Source: AAA044-D11 sp965268555 (lineage in GTDB: Bacteria > Actinomycetota > Actinomycetes > Nanopelagicales > Nanopelagicaceae). From it: a DNA stretch of 64,000 nt. The notes under the pieces were generated by a model. The model had not been told where the DNA came from, did not search any database, and saw only the letters and a list, made by a program, of their open reading frames with translations. Where the stretch lies: contig OZ254174.1 of assembly GCA_965268555.1 (NCBI GenBank), positions 1,054,001 through 1,118,000 on the forward strand, written 5' to 3'. The translations under genes and the position numbers were made by a program. This document shows positions 1 to 7,604 of the stretch, piece after piece. Position 1 is the first letter of the stretch, and each line of letters starts with the position of its first letter.

Positions 1-791
1 GAAATCGTGCCCGAAATGAAAGCATCGCCTGAACCAACTGGGTCAACTAATTTCACCTTCTCTGGTGTGTAGTTAAATCTTTTACCTTCGTGCAAAATTC
101 GCATCTCATCAGGTCCTGCAGTCATGATTACTGTTTTAACGCCAAGCCCAGCGACAGTTGCTAAGTTTTCTTCAGGATCTTTTGAACCAAAGATAATTTC
201 ATATTCATCCACGCCACCGCTTACAACATCGATATCTTTAATAATTGATTTCAGGGCTTTGCTTGCTCCTTCTTCGCTCCATAATTTCTTGCGAAAATTC
301 AAGTCAAAACTTATGCCAACGTTGCTTTTACGGGCAATTTCTATAGCGCGGATTACCGCTTCTTTGCTGCTTTCAGAGATAGCAACACTTATGCCAGTTA
401 CGTGCAACCACTTTGACTTTGCTAAAACATCTTCATCCAAATCAGCTGGCGAGAATGTGGAACCTGCGCTACTTCTGCGCAAATAGGTATTCACAAATGG
501 TTGGGTGCCACCATGATTTCTGACCAGCGCCCCGGTGTAATTATCACAACGCAGAAAATGATCGGTTTTTAACCCCACTTCGGTGAACTTATCTTTAACC
601 GCTTCACCTAATTGATCAGGTCCTACTTTGGTTTGAAAAAATACATCGAGCCCTAACTGATGCGCTGCAACTGCAACATTGGCTTCGGTTCCGGCGGCTG
701 AAAATGCATAGTTGTTGGCCGTTAAAACCGAATCGGTATCAACTGTCATAAACAAAGCAAGTGATTCACCAAAGGTGTAAAGATCGGTCAT
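1..791 (-). CDS. PfkB-family sugar-acid kinase (KDG kinase-like), 3' end cut by window edge
   Basis: About 263 residues are visible from ATG at 791; the C-terminal end lies beyond base 1. The start (MTDLYTFGESLALF) and the late VDPVGSGDAF motif with the catalytic Asp are typical of PfkB/ribokinase-fold kinases. The family normally uses ATP to phosphorylate a sugar or 2-keto-3-deoxy sugar acid in the cytoplasm. Its start overlaps the stop of the SDR gene by one base (TAATG), so the two are probably translationally coupled. The SDR, lactonase and dehydratase neighbours favour a 2-keto-3-deoxy-gluconate-type substrate. Fructokinase or another PfkB specificity cannot be excluded from sequence alone. 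Confidence 0.8.
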   Translation of the reverse strand, partial: MTDLYTFGESLALFMTVDTDSVLTANNYAFSAAGTEANVAVAAHQLGLDVFFQTKVGPDQLGEAVKDKFTEVGLKTDHFLRCDNYTGALVRNHGGTQPFVNTYLRRSSAGSTFSPADLDEDVLAKSKWLHVTGISVAISESSKEAVIRAIEIARKSNVGISFDLNFRKKLWSEEGASKALKSIIKDIDVVSGGVDEYEIIFGSKDPEENLATVAGLGVKTVIMTAGPDEMRILHEGKRFNYTPEKVKLVDPVGSGDAFISGTI

Positions 792-1558
792 TAGTAAGTT
801 GCCCGACCGCCTGATACATCGAAGGTAAATCCAGTCGTAAAGGAGCAAGCTTTCGATGCTGCAAATGCAATTACTTCGGCAACTTCATTGGGCTCGCCCA
901 AACGACCGACAGGAATCTTTGAAACCATATACGCCTGAACATCGGGTGCAACTGTTTCATTAATTGGTGTCCGAATTACCGCAGGTGCAACCGCATTTAT
1001 TGTGATTCCAAAAGTTGCGCACTCTTTTGCAACTCCCTTAACAAAACCAATCACGCCGGCCTTTGATGAGTTGTATGCAGACATTCCAGGATTTCCCTCT
1101 TTGCCCGCAATTGAAGCAAGATGAACAATACGACCATATTTATTTGCCTTCATCGATGGCATTAACTCTTGGGTTAACCAGACAGTTCCATACAAATTGA
1201 TTTCAATAGTTTTTTGGAATGCTGCCCAATCAACTTCTTCAACTGGTTTTCCAGTTGGTCCTGAGATTCCAGCAGAATTTGCGAGCGCATGAATCTGACC
1301 ATGTTCAGCCAATATCTCGGCTACAACTTTTTTAACTCCGGATTGTGATGAGACATCTAACGTCTTATAACTCGCCTTGCCACCGGCTGCAGAAATTTCA
1401 GAAACTGTGGTTTTTAGTCCAGCCTCATTTAGATCGAGACAGACCACATGCCCACCGCGTTCTGCGATTAGCGCTGCGGCAGCCTTGCCAATTCCGCTAG
1501 CGGCTCCTGTCACTAAAACAACTTGCCCAGCAAAACTTGTTAAGTTCGTAGTGGCCAT
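791..1558 (-). CDS. SDR-family NAD(P)-dependent dehydrogenase
   Basis: 255 residues, usual length for a classical short-chain dehydrogenase. It shows the TGAASGIG nucleotide-binding loop near residue 17, the NSAG motif, the active-site Ser in HLASIAG and the YNSSK catalytic Tyr/Lys pair. The SAYNSSKAG, NAVAPAVIRTP and C-terminal SGGRATY stretches resemble enzymes that oxidise sugars or 2-keto-3-deoxy-L-rhamnonate/L-fuconate. It may therefore catalyse either the first sugar oxidation or the 4-dehydrogenation step of a non-phosphorylated pathway. It is transcribed ahead of the PfkB kinase and divergently from the lactonase. A GGAG-like ribosome site lies upstream of ATG 1558. The exact substrate is not deducible. 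Confidence 0.85.
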   Translation of the reverse strand: MATTNLTSFAGQVVLVTGAASGIGKAAAALIAERGGHVVCLDLNEAGLKTTVSEISAAGGKASYKTLDVSSQSGVKKVVAEILAEHGQIHALANSAGISGPTGKPVEEVDWAAFQKTIEINLYGTVWLTQELMPSMKANKYGRIVHLASIAGKEGNPGMSAYNSSKAGVIGFVKGVAKECATFGITINAVAPAVIRTPINETVAPDVQAYMVSKIPVGRLGEPNEVAEVIAFAASKACSFTTGFTFDVSGGRATY

Positions 1559-1647
1559 CAGTTCCCGTTCTCCATCTCATGTTTCCCAAATTTTCCCAAT
1601 ATTCGAAATCTTCCTAAAACGGATAGTAGTCCAATGACCTCATCGTT

Positions 1648-1653
1648 TATAGT
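1648..1653 (+). promoter_or_regulatory. -10 box (TATAGT) for lactonase gene, leaderless
   Basis: TATAGT ends 6 bases before ATG 1660, so the transcript should begin at or next to the start codon. No clear -35 or Shine-Dalgarno sequence is visible. Confidence 0.6.
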
Positions 1654-1659
1654 GCCCGT

Positions 1660-2550
1660 ATGAGTTATGACATTAATCTTAAACTTTGGGACGAACGCGC
1701 CTGCCACGTTGGCGAAGGTCCTGTGGCAATTGGCCCAAATAATTCAGAAGTTTTATGGGTTGATATTTATGGAAAGAAAGTTCACCGCAGAAATCTTGAA
1801 ACGGGTAAGACAAGTAGTTATGAAATGCCAGAAGATGTTTCTTTCGTAATTCCTGCAGTTGATGGATCTGAACTTTTAGGAACCGCGAATGGCCCGGTCC
1901 GCAGATTGCCAGATGGCTCAATTGAAAAGCTACCAACTCGCTTCGATGCTGATGGCGTTAATGCATCTTTTCCTAATCGTTGGAACGATGCAAAGGTTGC
2001 GCCAGATGGCCACTTATTTTTAGGAAGCATGCCTTACGAATGGAAAGATAATCCAAATGCTTGTGGTCTTTATCGCCTTGATAAAGCTGGCAAGAAGTTA
2101 ACTCGAGTTGTAGACAACATTTGGTTAAGCAACGGCCTTGCCTGGTCGGCTGATGGCAAGACTATGTATTACATCGACACTCTTGCTAAGTCAATCGATA
2201 CCTTTGATTATGCAGATGGTGAATTAACAAATCGCCAAGTTCGCTGGCGCATTACCGATGATTCACAAGGTTTGCCCGATGGAATGTGTATCGATGCCGA
2301 AGATGGAATTTGGGTTGCGTTTTGGAATGGTTCTTGTCTTCGTCGCTTCGATAAAGACTTCAACATCACAGATGTAATAGAGATGCCAGTTCCGATGGTT
2401 ACAAGTTGCGCATTTGTTGGGCCTGATTTCAAACAAATGGTTATTACATCGGCACATGATGGCGTTGCTAACCCTGGTAAAGACTGGGGCAAGACGTATA
2501 TCTGCACTCCTAAAGTTCCTGGCGTTGCGCCAACTCTCTTTCCAAATTAA
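1660..2550 (+). CDS. SMP-30/gluconolactonase family lactonase
   Basis: 296 residues, the usual length for a six-bladed SMP-30/LRE beta-propeller. Metal-ligand positions typical of the family are visible: Glu in HVGEGPV near the N terminus, Asn in LSNGLAWS and Asp in QGLPDGMCID. These enzymes open aldono-lactones to sugar acids with a divalent metal. The gene heads a plus-strand run of five genes and diverges from the SDR, so dehydrogenase and lactonase are likely successive steps. Transcription appears leaderless from the TATAGT box just upstream. Which lactone is used (rhamnono-, fucono-, glucono- or pentono-) is unknown. Confidence 0.88.
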   Translation: MSYDINLKLWDERACHVGEGPVAIGPNNSEVLWVDIYGKKVHRRNLETGKTSSYEMPEDVSFVIPAVDGSELLGTANGPVRRLPDGSIEKLPTRFDADGVNASFPNRWNDAKVAPDGHLFLGSMPYEWKDNPNACGLYRLDKAGKKLTRVVDNIWLSNGLAWSADGKTMYYIDTLAKSIDTFDYADGELTNRQVRWRITDDSQGLPDGMCIDAEDGIWVAFWNGSCLRRFDKDFNITDVIEMPVPMVTSCAFVGPDFKQMVITSAHDGVANPGKDWGKTYICTPKVPGVAPTLFPN

Positions 2551-2589
2551 TACCGACTAGCCAATTTAAACCTACTGAAGAGGATAGAA

Positions 2590-3522
2590 ATGAGCGAAGC
2601 AAGTAACTGGCCATCCACACGCGATGCCCAAGGTCCAATGAAGAAATCTATTTCTCTTCTCGCTAAGCAGAAGATTCAGAGCGCCGACGCCGATGGCCTT
2701 CCAGAGTCTGCAAAGCGTTTTGCTGATGGTTCACGTTGGAAGATTGAAATTCCATCTGTTGAAGGTCCTGCTGCATTCAAAGTCGTATTAGAAGAGGCAA
2801 AAAAACATAAATTGCCAGTAGCTCGAATCTCGCAAGGCTCTGGAATCATGATGTTGACTGATGCTGAAATCAAAGAGATGGTTGCAATCGGTAAGAGTGA
2901 AAACATTGAAGTCTGTTTATTCGTAGGTCCACGCGCATCATGGGATATCGGCAAGCAGGTTCTTTCATCTGCTGGTGGCGTTGCAAACCCAACTCTTCGC
3001 GGTGGCGATCAAGTTCGTTACGCAGTTGAAGATGTTCTACATGGCGCCGATTTAGGTCTTCGCTCAATTCTTGTTGGTGACATGGGACTTCTAAGTGTTC
3101 TAGGTGAAGCAAAGCGCAATGGCGATTTACCAAGTGATTTTATTTTAAAGACTTCAGTTGCAATGCCATGCAATAACCCAGCAACTGCCCAACTTATGGT
3201 TTCAATGGGTGCATCGACTTTGAATCTTGCAACCGATCTCTCACTACAACAGATTGCCGCAATTCGCGCGCAAGTTGATGTGCCAGTCGATGTTTATGTT
3301 GAAGGCCCAGATGATTTCGGTGGCCCAGTTCGTCACTATGAAGTTCCTGATTTGGTTCGCGTTGCCGCACCGATTTATCTAAAGTTCACAGTTCGAAACT
3401 CTCCTGGACTTTATCCATCCGGAACTCATATCCAAGGTGTTGTTGAGTCCACTGCTCGCGAACGTGTTCGCCGGGCATCAATCGGACACTCAATGCTTAC
3501 GCGTTATGGTTTCGAAAAATAA
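2590..3522 (+). CDS. U32-like barrel protein of unknown function
   Basis: 310 residues with no signal peptide. Alternating strands and helices (WKIEIPSV, KLPVARISQGSG, NIEVCLFVGPR, LRSILVGDMG, DFILKTSVAMP, VDVYVEGPDDFGG) suggest a TIM-barrel-like fold. I associate this sequence type with proteins annotated as U32 family, but the glycine/cysteine-rich peptidase U32 signature is absent, so a protease role is unlikely. It has an AGAGGA ribosome site, lies 39 bases after the lactonase, and is followed 3 bases later by an SDR. The context suggests an aldolase, isomerase or lyase step in sugar-acid breakdown. This is inference and I do not assign a reaction. Confidence 0.5.
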   Translation: MSEASNWPSTRDAQGPMKKSISLLAKQKIQSADADGLPESAKRFADGSRWKIEIPSVEGPAAFKVVLEEAKKHKLPVARISQGSGIMMLTDAEIKEMVAIGKSENIEVCLFVGPRASWDIGKQVLSSAGGVANPTLRGGDQVRYAVEDVLHGADLGLRSILVGDMGLLSVLGEAKRNGDLPSDFILKTSVAMPCNNPATAQLMVSMGASTLNLATDLSLQQIAAIRAQVDVPVDVYVEGPDDFGGPVRHYEVPDLVRVAAPIYLKFTVRNSPGLYPSGTHIQGVVESTARERVRRASIGHSMLTRYGFEK

Positions 3523-3525
3523 TCG

Positions 3526-4200
3526 ATGCCTAATCTTTTAATCTTTGGCTCTACCGGAACTCTCGGTGGCGCAATCCTGGAGAAATATCGGAGCGAAGGC
3601 TGGGACGTTACTTGCGCAGTTCGCAAAGTAGTAAACGATTGCGATATCCAACTTCCACTCTCATCTGGCGTCATAGGAAATTCTAAATTTGATGCAGTCG
3701 TATTTGCCCAAGGCGCCAATGTAAATGGCTCTGCAATGCAGACCGGAACCAAAGAGCTGAATGAGCTATTTGAAGCAAATGTCACAGTTATTGCTGAAAG
3801 CATCTCAACTCTTATGGGCGCAGATGCAATCAACGCAGGTGGAAAAGTTGTCATCCTAAGTTCACTCTGGGAACAGTTCACTCGCCAAGAGAAGTTTGCT
3901 TATTCAGTAACTAAAGCTGCAGTAGGTGGCTTAGTTCGCTCGCTAGCTGTTGATCTTGGTCGCCAGAAAAAGATTCTAGTAAATGGCATCTTGCCTGGAA
4001 TTGTTAATAGCCCAATGGTTGCGCGCACCCTTTCACCAGAACAGGTTGCAAATGTTTTAAGTCAAACTCCCGGCGGTGAACTCGCTTCTCCAGTTGATGT
4101 TGCCAACAGCGTTTACATGTTCGGCTCTGCGTTGAATACCGGCATCTCAGGACAGAGCATCTTTGTTGATCGCGGATTTTCAATCGCCCGAACCATCTAA
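3526..4200 (+). CDS. Short SDR-family oxidoreductase
   Basis: 224 residues, short for an SDR but complete in its core. The N terminus carries a GSTGTLGG dinucleotide loop, and the active site is visible as LSSL followed by YSVTK. The C terminus (GISGQSIFVDRGFSI) is typical of SDRs. It starts 3 bases after the U32-like gene, so it is almost certainly co-translated in the same operon. Its likely role is oxidation or reduction of an intermediate made by neighbouring enzymes. Several substituted segments make it quite different from the SDR at 791-1558, so the two probably act on different intermediates. Confidence 0.8.
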   Translation: MPNLLIFGSTGTLGGAILEKYRSEGWDVTCAVRKVVNDCDIQLPLSSGVIGNSKFDAVVFAQGANVNGSAMQTGTKELNELFEANVTVIAESISTLMGADAINAGGKVVILSSLWEQFTRQEKFAYSVTKAAVGGLVRSLAVDLGRQKKILVNGILPGIVNSPMVARTLSPEQVANVLSQTPGGELASPVDVANSVYMFGSALNTGISGQSIFVDRGFSIARTI

Positions 4201-4209
4201 AGATTTAAA

Positions 4210-5184
4210 ATGGCGAAAGAACTTCTCAATGAAACCACAGTCGTTGCTTATTTAACCAAGCGCGCAATCATCAGCGGACCAGCAGAAGTTGAAGAGTTAA
4301 CTGGTGGAGTTTCAAATGTTGTTCTTGCAGTTAAATCCGGTACAAAAGACTTGGTATTGAAGCAAGCCCTTCCTCAATTAAAAGTTGCTGCGGTTTGGAA
4401 GGCAGATCAACGTCGCGCAATCGTAGAAGCAAACGGTATGAAACTTCTGCATTCGATTACCCCGGAAAGTGTTCCGGATCTAATTGATTTTGATCCCGAA
4501 GAATTCACGCTAACGATGGAACGCCTGCCCCGCGATTGCACGGTTTGGAAGAGTGATTTGCTCGACGGGGTAATTAAGCCAAGCGTTGGTGAAGATTTGG
4601 GTCGTATCCTTGCGAGTTGGCATAACTTTGGCGCAGAATCAAAACCGTCTCGTGATGCATATATGGAAGACACCCTCTTTGATCAATTGCGAGTAACACC
4701 GTTTTATCGCGCAGTTGCAAAGGTTAATCCGCCTCTAGATCCCCGAATCCAAGAGTTGATAAGTGAAATTTCGACAATAAAGTTGACCCTTGTACATGGC
4801 GATTTCTCGCCCAAGAACATCATGGTTAATTCAAAAGATCGACCAATTGTTTTGGACTTTGAAGTTATGCATACCGGCAACCCAGTATTTGATCTGGGTT
4901 TTATCTGCGCTCACTTGCTCTGCAAATACTTGCGTACTGAAGATCCGGCGCACCAGAAGCCACTTCGCGAAACTGCGCTGGCCTTCATAAATTCATATAC
5001 CAAAGCAAGCAGTATTCCTGTTGCAACTTCCCTTCCACATCATGTTTCGGTTATCGCACTTGCCCGAGTTGAAGGAGTTTCGCCAGTTAACTATCTAGAT
5101 GAGGCGGCAAAGGCTAGAGTTCAAAGCGTGACCAAAGCTGCGATTGCTAACCCAGAGATAACTTTCGAAAGTTTATTCGCATGA
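4210..5184 (+). CDS. APH/MTR-kinase-like phosphotransferase
   Basis: 324 residues of the protein-kinase-like aminoglycoside phosphotransferase superfamily. The Brenner motif is VHGDFSPKNIMV and the metal-binding Asp lies in VLDFEVMHTGNP. The ELTGGVSNVV segment near residue 28 is the nucleotide loop, with the Lys of LVLKQAL following. The arrangement is closest to 5-methylthioribose kinases and other small-molecule kinases. A resistance role is unlikely because the gene sits 9 bases after an SDR and overlaps the enolase paralog by 4 bases (ATGA). The most economical inference is that it phosphorylates a sugar or sugar acid that the enolase-like enzyme then dehydrates. Confidence 0.75.
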   Translation: MAKELLNETTVVAYLTKRAIISGPAEVEELTGGVSNVVLAVKSGTKDLVLKQALPQLKVAAVWKADQRRAIVEANGMKLLHSITPESVPDLIDFDPEEFTLTMERLPRDCTVWKSDLLDGVIKPSVGEDLGRILASWHNFGAESKPSRDAYMEDTLFDQLRVTPFYRAVAKVNPPLDPRIQELISEISTIKLTLVHGDFSPKNIMVNSKDRPIVLDFEVMHTGNPVFDLGFICAHLLCKYLRTEDPAHQKPLRETALAFINSYTKASSIPVATSLPHHVSVIALARVEGVSPVNYLDEAAKARVQSVTKAAIANPEITFESLFA

Positions 5185-6449
5185 GCATTAAGAAATTAGT
5201 TGGTTATCAAGTTCTTGATTCCAGAGGGCGTCCAACAGTTGCAGTAACACTGACCTTATCGGATGGCTCAATTCATACTGCGCGCGTTCCTTCAGGTGCA
5301 TCTACTGGCGCCCATGAAGCAAAAGAACTTCGCGATATCGATACTCCAAAGTCCGAGAAGTTCTATGGCGGTAAATCTGTTTACCAAGCCGTTGAAAATA
5401 TCAATTCAATAATTGCGCCTCGACTAAATGGCCATCGCCCAATTCCACTTGCGACAGATGGCATCTTGGTCGAACTTGATCACACACCTGATCATCACGT
5501 TTTAGGTGCAAACGCTCTGCTTGCGGTTTCACTTGCGGTGGCAAAAGCTGCAGCGCATACCGCTGGACTTTCACTTGCAAGATATTTCCAACCTGAAGGC
5601 AAGTTGTTAATTCCAATGCCAATGGTGAACATACTTTCGGGCGGTGCTCATGCAAATCGCACGATGGATATTCAAGATGTTTTAGTCCTTCCAAATGGTG
5701 CGACTTCTTTTGCCGAAGCACTCTCCTGGATTGTTGCAATTCGCGAACTTGCAGCAAGCAAAGGTGCAAAAAGCGGTGCTATCACTCATCTAATTGCTGA
5801 TGAAGGCGGCCTCGGAATTGCATTCCCAACTATCGATAACGCACTCGAGTTCGTTACTAATTGCATTGCAGAAGTTGGGTTAGAACCTGGCAAACAAGTA
5901 AGCCTAGCGATCGATGTTGCCTCAACTCAATTCTTTGACGGCAATAAATATAAGTTGACCGCACTTGGCAAAGAATTTAGCCAAGCCGATTTTATAGCCT
6001 TTATTTCTAAGATGGTCAGCGAACACCCAATCCTCTCTATCGAAGATCCATTTGCCGAAGATGATTGGCAATCATGGTCAGAATTTATGAAGACAGCACC
6101 AAAACACCTGCAGGTTCTTGGCGATGATTTATTCACCACAAATCTTGGGCGCCTCCAGCGCGGAATTGATGAGAAGAGCGCGAACGCCATTCTCATAAAG
6201 GCGAATCAAAATGGCCTAGTTACCTCAACGCAAAAAGTTCTAACCACAGCACAAGCTAATAACTTTAAGACTGTTGTCTCTGCTCGCAGTGGTGAGACGG
6301 AAGATTCCTGGCTTGCAGATTTAGCAACTGGTTGGCGTGCATCGCAAATCAAAGTTGGATCTACGCACGGCGCAGATCGCACTGCAAAATGGAATCGTTT
6401 GCTCGAACTAGAAGCTACTGAAAATTGTGAGTTCGCTAAACCCTTTTAA
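5181..6449 (+). CDS. Enolase-superfamily paralog with altered active site
   Basis: 422 residues, full enolase length. Conserved features are the SGASTG loop, H157, DEGG (E208), metal ligands D245, E288 and D315, the catalytic lysines K340 (LIKANQNG) and K391 (SQIKVG), and the phosphate-binding R369-S370. Two positions differ from glycolytic enolases: the IQEFM glutamate is D166 (IQDVL) and the His of SHRSGE is A368 (SARSGE). Retention of base, metal and phosphate sites argues that it still abstracts a proton from a phosphorylated acid, while the changed residues around the leaving hydroxyl suggest a different substrate. It overlaps the kinase gene by 4 bases and its 3' end overlaps the convergent gene by 4 bases. 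A divergent housekeeping enolase is the main alternative. Confidence 0.8.
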   Translation: MSIKKLVGYQVLDSRGRPTVAVTLTLSDGSIHTARVPSGASTGAHEAKELRDIDTPKSEKFYGGKSVYQAVENINSIIAPRLNGHRPIPLATDGILVELDHTPDHHVLGANALLAVSLAVAKAAAHTAGLSLARYFQPEGKLLIPMPMVNILSGGAHANRTMDIQDVLVLPNGATSFAEALSWIVAIRELAASKGAKSGAITHLIADEGGLGIAFPTIDNALEFVTNCIAEVGLEPGKQVSLAIDVASTQFFDGNKYKLTALGKEFSQADFIAFISKMVSEHPILSIEDPFAEDDWQSWSEFMKTAPKHLQVLGDDLFTTNLGRLQRGIDEKSANAILIKANQNGLVTSTQKVLTTAQANNFKTVVSARSGETEDSWLADLATGWRASQIKVGSTHGADRTAKWNRLLELEATENCEFAKPF

Positions 6450-7585
6450 CCTTGAGAAAGTTCTTTTGCAATTACTTTTTTTATAATTCCCATTGCTTCT
6501 TGCCACGATATTCCTAGAGTCTTTGAGAACGCTTCTTGGTATGTCAGCCCTTCGCCCATCAATTTGAAAATTTCCATAACCGAATTAGAGCCACCAACTG
6601 CAGCCATAATTTCAGAGACCATGAAACCGACATCATAAACTCGCCAGCCGTCATACTTATCCCAATTGTCCCAAGACAATCCAATGTCAGTTGGATTTAG
6701 AAATTCTTCCATCCAACTCTCATCGATATTGCTAGGGTAATGTAAATCATTGATGATTTTCTTGCGACTCGTTAAGTAATTATTAAAATTATCGAAATAC
6801 ATACTCGCTATTTGAATGTATTCGGCAGAGCCCTCAGTCAACCATCGTGGCGGTTGGCGACCTTCCGGTATCTTGCCAATTATTAGTTCATCTTGGATTG
6901 TGTGGCTGTACTCATGAGCCTCGCGCTGGCCTGATTCGTAATCTCGAATGAAATTCAACTCGGTAGGTGAAGTCATAACTGCAAGCGTGAGCTTAGTTTG
7001 CTGATTAAACATAACAGATGCACCAGTACAGTTAAATTCGGTTTGACACATCTTCATGGCTTGATCAGAGGTGTCATAACCACCAAACTTGCCAATGTAT
7101 TTATCAACTTGTTGTTGCGCCCAGTCGATATCTCCATATGAGTAATAGGCCAATACGAATTCATCCACTTGCTTATAATCAGCGAAGAGTCTTGAGGTTA
7201 AATTTATTGCAATCATTGGATCATGCTTTAGCTCTTGGGTATTTGGGCCCTTCAAGATCGTAACTTTTATATCGCTTGGAAGCGCCTTTTCTATTTTCTC
7301 TGAACTCTTTTTCCAGGCCCAATATGAGACATCTTTATAGTTCTTTAAGATATTTGCAAAGGTTAGTTCTTCTGTTGGAATTGAATATTTGCTCTTAGTT
7401 TTTACACCTTTATCCCAAACCAATTTCCCTTTTGTTTTCGTACAGGTAAATGTCTTAGTTCCAGAGGTTTTCTTCTCACCCTTTAATGTGCACTTTGCAC
7501 CTGCTTTAATAGCCGCGTTCGATGGCGACAAAATTGTGGTCGACATCAAAGCGGTCAACAAGGCAATTACTAAAGTACGGCGCAT
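6446..7585 (-). CDS. Secreted putative HExxH metallopeptidase
   Basis: 379 residues with an N-terminal signal peptide ending near SNA-A (residues 1-24), then a Cys/Lys-rich segment (AGAKCTLKG, TFTCTK) of a kind I associate with surface proteins of acI bacteria. At residues 224-228 it has HEYSH, a zinc-binding HExxH motif, followed 22 residues later by LTEGSAEY, which could supply the third ligand as in gluzincins. The protein is therefore probably an exported zinc peptidase, but I cannot name a family. It separates the enolase paralog from the dehydratase on the opposite strand. A TACGCT box ends 6 bases before its ATG. Confidence 0.6.
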   Translation of the reverse strand: MRRTLVIALLTALMSTTILSPSNAAIKAGAKCTLKGEKKTSGTKTFTCTKTKGKLVWDKGVKTKSKYSIPTEELTFANILKNYKDVSYWAWKKSSEKIEKALPSDIKVTILKGPNTQELKHDPMIAINLTSRLFADYKQVDEFVLAYYSYGDIDWAQQQVDKYIGKFGGYDTSDQAMKMCQTEFNCTGASVMFNQQTKLTLAVMTSPTELNFIRDYESGQREAHEYSHTIQDELIIGKIPEGRQPPRWLTEGSAEYIQIASMYFDNFNNYLTSRKKIINDLHYPSNIDESWMEEFLNPTDIGLSWDNWDKYDGWRVYDVGFMVSEIMAAVGGSNSVMEIFKLMGEGLTYQEAFSKTLGISWQEAMGIIKKVIAKELSQG

Positions 7586-7591
7586 CTGTAA

Positions 7592-7597
7592 AGCGTA
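7592..7597 (-). promoter_or_regulatory. -10 box (TACGCT), leaderless start of secreted peptidase gene
   Basis: TACGCT on the minus strand ends 6 bases before ATG 7585. No Shine-Dalgarno sequence is seen. Confidence 0.5.
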
Positions 7598-7604
7598 GAA
7601 CTAA

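Noticed and set aside
2590..3522. Assignment as a U32 peptidase
   Set aside because: The peptidase signature is missing and the gene neighbours are sugar enzymes.
4210..5184. Aminoglycoside resistance gene
   Set aside because: Superfamily motifs are shared with many metabolic kinases, and the operon context is catabolic.
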